Assembly (NCBI RefSeq): GCF_008831285.2
Contig: NC_045148.1
Span: forward strand, 3,658,001-3,722,000
Source of the DNA: Nymphaea colorata
Lineage: Eukaryota; Streptophyta; Magnoliopsida; Nymphaeales; Nymphaeaceae
DNA length: 64,000 bases
Reading direction: 5' to 3'
Shown here: piece by piece, positions 56,313-64,000 of the stretch
Layout of the letters: each line of letters starts with the position of its first letter
Position numbering within the stretch: position 1 is the stretch's first letter
Notes under the pieces: model-generated
Database searches by the model: none
What the model was told of the DNA's origin: nothing
Seen by the model: only the letters and a program-made list of their open reading frames with translations
Program-made: the position numbers and the translations under genes

Positions 56313-59300
56313 CTCTCTCTCTCTCCATTTTCAATGTAAATGCAGCATGAAGCTTTTATCTATTGAAAAAAATGGGTTCTGAAAGGGACAGATAATGCTG
56401 ATGAAAGTGCACGAACAGAAAATACTCATGTAGTCTATGCATTCTTCCGATAGAACTGCCACCGATGAATCAAATTCTTATCATAGGGATAAAAAAATAT
56501 GCCCTAGCACAAGCAAAATCCTGAGAGAGAACAACGCAAGAAGCAAATGTTTGAGTGTACTTGCCTGAATTTCAGGGTTTAACCTTGCTGATTGCAGTTC
56601 AATCTCGAGGTCCTCTATCTTCTTTTCCAACTCAGCTATCTGATTTGTTTTGATTTTTGAACTTTCCAGTTCTGCATTGATGAGGCTAATCTTTTCTTCC
56701 TGAACCGAGAAATGAAGAATATGATTCAATGCAACTTGCATAGAAATTAAGAAACTTTTGTGTTTGTGCGTGTTGTGCAAGCCCCTATGTCATATGGGCT
56801 CAGGTACGGCTGCTGACACGGGTTCTAATGTGGACTGGTTTGAGGCATTTAAAAAAAAAAAAACTTAGGTGTAGGGACACGGCCGGGCATATATAATAAG
56901 ATTTTTAAGCAAATAACTACACAAATTTATTTTTTATATTCATAAAATATTTGTTACCAAATAAGAAATACTAAAAATATAAAAAAATACTAAAATGTAT
57001 CAAAAGTATAAAAAATTAAGTCTGCCGTGTCCGGTGCCCACACTTGTGTTGAGTCGCATCAACATGGAACTTCTCCCTTCTAGAAGTGCCCTTGTTACAT
57101 AGGTAAGCACATATTTGTGCATTTGTAGCCTTTAGTCAGGGAATAAGCTTGGGAGATACTTTTTCAGTTACTTTGGTAATTCATCTTCTAAACTTCAGAT
57201 TTGACCGCATTCATTTCTGGTTATCGGTGTGAAAGAAGAAACAATTAGTTCTCAATGCTAATTCCAGACAAACAGATGAGAGGAAAACTACCTTCATTTT
57301 CAACATTGAATTGGATTGCTCAAGTTGCTGCTTGTGTTCCTCAATTTGCCTTTGCAGAATAGATGTTTGATGATCCTTGGCTTCAAGTTCTGCAAGTGTA
57401 ACTTTCAGACTGGATTCCTTATCAGTGTCTTTCCTTGCCTCCTTCTCCTTCTGCAAAATGACAAAGTTTAAGGTTGCCACCTTTGACTCTGATGCAAGCA
57501 TCTATGTGATGGACAAATTAATATAGGCGTTCGTTTGTGCTCCACATAGAAACCGATTTTGGCAGAAATTAAGAAGCCATGTTGCAAAGGACAGTAGAAA
57601 GAAACACAGGGACGGTATATTCCAATGACAGGCGCCTAAGATAAAAAGGAAAGAACATAACTTCAGAAGTGCGATGACATTGGATGTGGCAAAATATTTT
57701 GCCTTTTCCTCTCCTGCGAGCAGGCAGAATCTGACAGACGTCTCGCCCAATAGTAAACAAAAATCATGAACTAATTGCATATGCAAAAAACTAGATACTG
57801 ATTGCAACTGAGAGGGAAATTCTCCTACTTGGCTAGAAACATGTCTAAAGTTGATCTGGATGAGGTTGGTAACCAGAGTAAGATTCTCAGGCACACTGAG
57901 ACGGTTTAAAATAAATTTTCTCATTAGCATCAATTTAGAAGTTTACATCTGTTGAGCAAGTGAAGTTGGGCTGCTTGATAAGAACCATTGTTGTAAAAAA
58001 ACGAAATTGAATTAAATTGGTCAGGCTGCTGCTTAAGTGAATCAGCAAATTCAACTGTCAAGACTATGTGCTCCGTATGTACAGACAATTGAGTTCAACT
58101 GTTGCGGTACGGTACATTGAAATCAGCAAGGGTAGCCCTTAATAATGTAGTGTTAAAACTCGACAACACTTTGCACACAAGACCATTTTGCATGGTCATA
58201 AAGCCAAATGTAAACGTACCTGTTCCTTAAGTTGAGCTTCGGACGATGCTAACTCTTGCTCTAACAGACCTATACGTGAAAGTAAAGTGGACCTGTCAGC
58301 AACTTCAGCTCTGAGAATCTCAATCTCTAGAAGGAAACCATCTTCTCTTGCCTTCCCTTCCTTTAGTTTATCTTCCAATTCAGACCTTGATATTTGAAAT
58401 TCCTTCCTTGATTTATCATATGTTTCACTCAATGAATGACTCTCGGTCATGATGGAAGATATCTGTAACACAATTTAAATGTATTAGAAATAGCATCAGC
58501 AAATGCAATTTTCAAATGGCAAAAATATGTATAGAATTTTCTTTCTTGGCTATCTACAAATATGTAAAAAAGAAAGAAGTGGCCTTAGGAAGAAGTAAAC
58601 CTGAGACTGGAGTTTGTGTCCTTCAGCTCTATGCTGCTCTGTCAGATCATTAATAGTTTTCTCGCAAGCATTTAACTGTTCAACAACTGTGTCTTTCTCT
58701 GCTTGAACCGTGTTTAGCACAACCTGTAACTCTGAGATTTTAGTCTGATATGCAGCTATTTGCTCATTGAGGTCCAGGTTCGCTTCAGCTAACGCTTCAT
58801 TCTCTGCTTCAAGTCTACTAGAGCGGTTTTGAAGCTCTTCTAGTGTACCTTCCAAGTGTGCCAAACTAGATCTCACTTGTTCCATCTCAACCTTCTGAGA
58901 CTCAATCACCCTTTCTGCATTTTCTGCATTCTCTTTATGTGTCTTTAACTGAGTTTCAAGAGACTGCATATTCTCATTCATTTCCTTCGCCTCAAGGTCT
59001 TGCAGTGTACACCTCTCAATTGCTTCATGAAGTTTTTGTTCAATATCCATAATATGCAACTCAGAATCAGAATAGAGTTGCAGAGCTCTTGCATGCTTAT
59101 CAGTTAACTCATCTATGTTATTCTTATGGAACTTCACTTCTTCTATTGTTGCTTCCTTTTCAGTTTGTAGGGCTTGGAGCACAGTTTCCAGCTGAGAAAC
59201 CTTTTCATGGTAAACCTTCAGTTCGTCCTTGAGTTTCAAGTTAGTTTCAACCAGAATTTCATTTTCAGATGAGGATGCACTGACTTGGCTTTCACTTTCC

Positions 59301-62300
59301 AAGACCTTGCTTTTCAATTCACCACAATAGTTTTCCAGGGAAATCATTTTTTTCAATTGTTCTTCTAATTGAGCCTGCAGAGCTTGGTTGCATGAAGATG
59401 CTTCCACTGCCTGTTCTTGGCGTGCTGCTGCTTCCTTTTCAAGAGCATCGACTTTATCTAGTAATTCTTTGGCTGCAGAATCTCTCTGTACAAATTTTTC
59501 TACTTCATTTTGCAGTTTCATATTGGTTTCCTCATAAAGCAATTCCAGTTCTTGGCACTTTTCAGAAGATTCTTGCATTAACAACCTCTGCTGATCTAGC
59601 TGCTCCTCAGAAAGCTTAAGCTTCACTGCAGTTTCTGCCTCTTTCTGTGTGGCGATTTCAAGATCACTCTCAACAGTAATCAATTTCTCTTGGGTCATCT
59701 TCATCTCCTGCTGTAGAAGCTCCAGAAGTGACTCTACATGTGAAAGTTTGGCACCATAAGCATCTGATGCATCTTCAAAAGCTTTTTTCTCCTCTGTAAG
59801 CAAATGGATGCTCTTCTTCAGAGATTCCACTGTTTCATTTGCATCTCCCAGTGCAGCCTGCAGGGAAGAAGCATTTGCCAAAGATGCTTCCAATTCCAAA
59901 GACAGTTCAGACAGTTTGGCATCGTATTGTCTACATTCTGCCTTTGCAGAAGCCAATTGCTCTTCAAATTCTTGTTGCTTTTGCTCTGAAGTTTTCAGCA
60001 GTATCTCTAGTTCACCCACCTTTCGTTCGGTATCCTGTGCTTGGGAATTTGATACCTGGATCAAATCTTCAAGTTCAAGGCTTCTATGGTGAATTTGGTC
60101 GGCTCTGCCTTCATGTTCCATGCATTTCTCTGTAACAACTTTCAGCTCCTGCTCGAGCTCCAAATTTCTTGAAGATAAAATATCTAACTCATTCTCCAAC
60201 TGCTTGATCTTAGCCTCAGAAGTATTCTGATCTGCAATGAAGAGGTCCAAACTTTTCTTCATCTCCATCTCCTTTTCATTTGCATCATGCAATGCAACCT
60301 CCAAATTTGATATTTTTAACAGGGAAGTTTCCAGGTCTCCTAAAAGTTTGGAAATCTTGGCAGCGTAAGTCTCACATTCTAATTTTGCAGCCTCTGTTTT
60401 GGATTCTGATGTTTCAATTAGTCCTTCAAGCTCAAGACACCTTTGGTGATGCATAGTGGCAAGACCCTCATGTTCTGCACATTTCTCTGCAAGAACTTTT
60501 AGCCCCTGTTCAAGCTCCAATGTCTTCAAAGATGATTGATCCAAATCCAACATCAACTGCTTGACTTTGTCTTCAAAACTTTTTCTCTCTGCCATGACCA
60601 ATGCTAATTGTTCCTTAAATTCAGTATCCTTTGCATTTGCATCAGACAACAAGAGCTCGATGCTCGATGCTTTCCCTAGAGACTCTTCCAAATCATCAGA
60701 AAGTTTGGAAACTTTGCAAGAATAACTTTCACATTCTTCTTCAGCATCTAGCAATTTTTTTTCTGTGGATCTTAAATGCTCCTCTAACTCATGCTGTTTC
60801 TCTTCTGAACTCTTCAGCAACATTTCTAGTTCAACGACCTTTCTTTCTGCATTTTCTGCTTTTGACTGTGAGATCTGCACCAAGTCCTCAAGCTCGAGGC
60901 TCCTCTGGTGAGTGCTACTGGCATGACCCTCATGTTCCACACATTTATGTAGAGCAACTTTGAGGTTATCCTCCAATTCTCTGTTTTTCATATAGGACTT
61001 CTCTAAATCTGACTCAAGATTGTTAATCTTATCTGCAAAACTTTCTCGTTCTTCTCTAGTTTCTCTTAGACTTTCTGTCAATTCTAGCTCTTTTTCTTTT
61101 GCATTTTGCAGTGAAAGCTCCAAGCTCGATAATTTCGCACATGCAGCTTCCAGTTCTGCAGAAATTTCTGCGCATTTGCTAGAGTAGTGCTTAGATTCAG
61201 CTTCTACTTCTATATATTTCCCTTCTGTAGACCTTAAATATTCCTCAAGCTCGTGCCGTTTCTGTTCTGAGCTCTCCACTAGTAGTTGAAGCTCTGTTAC
61301 CCTCTTTCCTGCATCCTCTGCTTTAGAATGTGAGACCTGAATCATATCTTCAAGCTCCAGACTTCTCTGATGCACAGAAGTGGCTCGACCCTCGTGCTCC
61401 ATACATCTCTCGGTTACAATTTTCAACTCATTCTCTAGATCACATCGTCTTCCAGAAGATTCTTCCAGAGCGGATTCCAAGTAGGATTTCCTGTCTTTAT
61501 GTTCCACAATTTCTGTTTCCAAGAGCTTGCGTTCTTCTTCGACCTTTTTTAGCATTTCAGACAACTCATATATTTTCTCTTGTAACTCTTTTACAAACTT
61601 TTCAGTGTCATTTCTATCTGTTGCTGCAGAATTTAGCTGTTCTTCAAGCTCAGAGTTCTTCTGTGTTAGAAGCACCAACTCTGATTCAGCTTTTTGAAGC
61701 TTTGATTCTTCTTCTTGAAGCATATTTTGATATTCAAGATTCAATCTTACAGCATCTGCAGTTCTGGATTCAGATTCATCATGAAGGCCTTGAAGCGACT
61801 TCAACTTCTCTTCCAACTCATTGTTATATGAGAGTACTCTCTCCAAATGCGAGTCTGATTCAGCACATTTTTCTATTGATTGGTTCAGTCGGTTTTCAAG
61901 ATCAGCGATTAATTCCTGCATGTGACACAGCTTGCTATCCAGTGCAGATACTGTAGCTTCTTTATCTGCTTTCAATTTGGTCATGGTAGCCAGCTCTTCT
62001 TGTACCATAGAAGTCTGTGCCTCCTGATTCCTCAGTTCAGTTTCCAGTATGAGTATTTTTTCCTTTTCCTCCGTTAGCTTTGAATCCAAGCCCCCTAACT
62101 CAGTGATTTTAATCAGAAGATCTTCCTTGCTTGCGGCAAGTAATTTCTCCAACGCTAAGAAATCATGTTTCAGTATCTCTTCTGATTGCTTGGCTAAATT
62201 TAGTTGCTCCTCCGCCTCTTTGATAACTCTTTCACCGAAGGCAACTTTTTGCTCTATATCCGTTGTATATACTTTTGAAAGCCTAAGCTCGTCTTGAACT

Positions 62301-63681
62301 GCAGACAGCTCTGCTAGTGTATTCTTCAGTGTGTCCTCTGCTTTCTGATTATCAGCAATTCTTCCATACAAGTTACTTATTTCCTCCTGAAGAAAGCTGA
62401 TCTGATGTTCCATCTCCTTTGCATTCACATTTGCTAATTCTAACAGATTTTGGAACTCTGAGGCCTTCTTTGCCTCCGTTGCCAAAGTTGTTACCTCTTC
62501 TTCCAGCTCATGGACCTTCTTCCTTGAACTTTCAAGCTGAGAATGCAATATATTTGCCTCTTCTCTTGAATCAGCTAATTCTTTTTGAAATGAATCTTGT
62601 GATTTAAGGGCTGTCTCCAGGGCTTCAAACTGAGAATGATTCAATTTCTCAAACTGTTTAATCTGTAATTCAGCAGATTCAAGTTGTTCATTCAAATGCT
62701 TTTGCTTCAGCTCAAGGTCAACAGCAACGTGAGTCTTTTCCTCCAATATTTCCTTGATTCTTGCATATTCTCTTTGGACTTCGGACTTTTCAATCTCTGA
62801 GGTTTCGATCCTTGCGCTCATCCTTTCTAAGTCTTGTTCAAGTGTCTTCACTTTTTCCTGCAGTTCTAGAAAATGGTGATGTCCCAAGTTCTTATCTGCA
62901 ACATAATCGGTTGCTTCTTTTCCAGAATGAATATGAATATTTTCCTTCGTATCAATTGATTCCCTTTCTACCTTGATAAACTCCCCATCAAAAGCTACCT
63001 CTTCTTCTTCTGCATCTTTGCGAGCTTCAACACTTCTTTCGGCATTAAAGGCCTCATCACCTTCATGCGTCATTTTTGTGGGTTTACTGTTTTCCAAAAA
63101 GTGCGGAACTCTTTCTTCCTGTTAAAAGAAGGTAAAAATAATTAAGACAAGAAAAACGCGTAATAAAATGTGTTAGCTCTCCTAGTAAAAAAAAAAAAGG
63201 TAAATTCTGTGGCATAAATAAGGCCTCCTATCACAAGGGTCTAGTGTAACAGCGATGATGAGGATAAAACTTGTGTGTAATTGTAGGGAAAAAAAAAAGG
63301 AAGGATTGCAAAATAAATTTCAATGACGCTTATAGCCTACAACTCTCAATTGGACGGCTATTGGTATATGTTTCCCACGGGACTGATATTTCCAACCGAA
63401 CTAATGAAAAACCTAAAACAATCCTCGAAAATAGCTGACTTCCTGCTTACTCTGCCAGTTTCTTATGAGACGCATTAGGACTACTCATTTGCTATTTCAG
63501 GTAACAGGCCAACTGTCTTTGTAAGTATTTTTTTTACATTTTAGGATTTGACTTGCATGCATCAGGAGCTTCGAACATTAATGGTTACCTGTGATGGAGT
63601 CAACGAAACATCTATGACCTTTCCATCATTCACATCTTTTAATTGTACATCCACGGAACTTGCCTGTGTTTCCACATCCAT
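56011..63681 (-). CDS. PICC-like ER tail-anchored long coiled-coil protein
   Basis: Minus-strand coding exons: 63681-63589, 63118-58601, 58462-58220, 57501-57292, 56699-56565 and 56190-56011, all phase 0, together 1,792 residues. After an acidic N-terminus with the family motif DGEFIKVERE (residues about 76-85), nearly the whole protein is Glu/Lys/Leu heptad coiled coil. A basic KRKNKKK stretch follows, then one C-terminal hydrophobic segment (MGFKLVVAVALISL.., ending GRGN), a tail anchor. Order and motifs match Arabidopsis PICC (PAMP-induced coiled coil, AT2G32240) and its relative AT1G05320, which are ER-anchored and linked to defence against bacteria. At about 1,330 residues PICC is shorter; the excess here includes a four-copy module array (residues about 592-1172). 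The final intron is GC-AG. The start is the first ATG after a 5' UTR acceptor at 63713. Confidence 0.92.
56191..56564 (-). other. GC-AG intron of the PICC-like gene
   Basis: Donor ATTCAG|GCAAGT, acceptor TATTCTACAG|TCG. The nearby GT would add four bases and destroy the frame into the KRKNKKK and tail-anchor exon. CAG|GCAAGT is the classic strong GC donor. A (CT)n run at 56280-56325 lies inside the intron. Confidence 0.88.
56280..56325. repeat. (CT)n microsatellite in PICC-like last intron
   Basis: CT dinucleotide run with a single CG interruption. Confidence 0.95.
56770..57065. mobile_element. Possible dispersed insertion in PICC-like intron 4
   Basis: A block with GC-rich ends (CTGCTGACACGGGTTC, GGGACACGGCCGGGC, CCGTGTCCGGTGCCCACACTTG) around an AT-rich core, inside an otherwise AT-rich intron. 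The 'GTGTCCG' words resemble widespread plant repeats, but no terminal repeats or target-site duplication were found. Confidence 0.35.
59696..61438 (-). repeat. Four-copy coding module array inside the PICC-like gene
   Basis: Modules start LENELKIVTERCMEHEG, LEDNLKVALHKCVEHEG, LEQGLKVLAEKCAEHEG and LEQELKVVTEKCMEHEG, each followed by ..HQR(S/C)LELE..(I/V)..S.SK. The shared Glu codon before Gly lies at 61391, 60929, 60467 and 60110, so spacings are 462, 462 and 357 nt (154, 154 and 119 codons). The third module lacks 35 residues present in the others. Confidence 0.93.
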
Positions 63682-64000
63682 GACTTGCCTGCTGGTGCGC
63701 TTTCTTCCCCTTCTGTTAACAGTACAGAAATAATGTGTCAAAAGACTCCTCGTTCAGGTTCCTTAAAAGTGAAAAATGTGCTCGTATTATACATAAGGGT
63801 TATCCACACGTTAAGCATTAAAAAAAAAAAAAAAAAAATCTTGAAATTCACAATGTCACTAAACGTCAATTTTGTAAGCCTCCACCTGCTAACTTCCAAA
63901 GCATTCACCCACACGCACTGCCCTAACCCTAACCCAGTTAGAGCCACCTTCACAAGAGGAAAATCCCTATTTCATCGGTAACCCTAATGACCGATATGAA
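63682..64000 (-). promoter_or_regulatory. 5' UTR and probable 5' UTR intron of the PICC-like gene
   Basis: The acceptor CTGTACTGTTAACAG ends at 63713 on the minus strand, followed by a 31-nt leader and the ATG, so an untranslated first exon probably lies further up. Telo-box-like CCCTAACCCTAACCC sits at 63923-63937 and GGTAACCCTAATG at 63978-63990. A poly(A) run occurs near 63820-63838. The transcription start is not visible. Confidence 0.45.

Noticed and set aside
61330-61956. 208-codon plus-strand open frame
   Set aside because: Antisense shadow of the PICC-like exon 2; it has no motif, and long coiled-coil exons often leave the opposite strand open.
63923-63937. Interstitial telomere repeat
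   Set aside because: Only about two and a half TTAGGG-type units, not the plant TTTAGGG array; better described as a telo-box-like word.

Overview
This is plant nuclear DNA, almost certainly from a flowering plant. It is AT-rich and has split genes with GT-AG introns, long (CT)n/(GA)n and (AT)n microsatellites, a eukaryotic-type nuclear tRNA gene, and decayed copia, LINE, SINE, TRIM-like and MITE-like elements. All three supported protein genes are of plant type: a plastid tetrapyrrole enzyme, a CYSTM stress peptide and a PICC-like coiled-coil tail-anchored protein. I cannot name the species from sequence alone.

Layout. 1-1.3 kb: remnant of a minus-strand Ty1/copia element (PBS, gag and RT fragments). 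1.3-13.9 kb: gene-poor DNA with AT-rich low-complexity sequence, a large degenerate inverted repeat (6.3-7.6 kb), several short tandem duplications and a perfect 50-bp palindrome. 13.97-14.04 kb: an intact tRNA-Lys(UUU) gene, followed by a copia LTR fragment. 16.70-23.48 kb (+): HEMC, porphobilinogen deaminase, five coding exons. 24.72-26.30 kb (-): a small CYSTM gene of three exons, convergent with HEMC. 26.4-55.9 kb: mostly intergenic and repeat DNA, holding hAT-type MITE candidates, SINE candidates, a foldback element, a copia pol remnant (39.7-41.5 kb), an LTR-like block with an exact 60-bp duplication (44.9 kb), a TRIM-like element (51.3-52.3 kb) and a 5'-truncated LINE (53.5-55.3 kb). 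56.01-63.68 kb (-): a six-exon gene for a roughly 1,792-residue PICC-like protein.

The three genes do not form a pathway; they are neighbours in an ordinary plant chromosome arm. HEMC works in the plastid (chlorophyll and haem synthesis). CYSTM peptides are membrane-associated stress proteins. PICC-type proteins are tail-anchored in the ER.

I found no evidence for a wholly new biological system. The most interesting features are a four-copy module array inside the PICC-like gene whose repeat lengths are exact multiples of seven residues, a GC-AG intron required to keep that gene in frame, a CYSTM domain carried on a 46-nt last exon, a TRIM-like element, and two unassigned exon-like islands near 37 kb.
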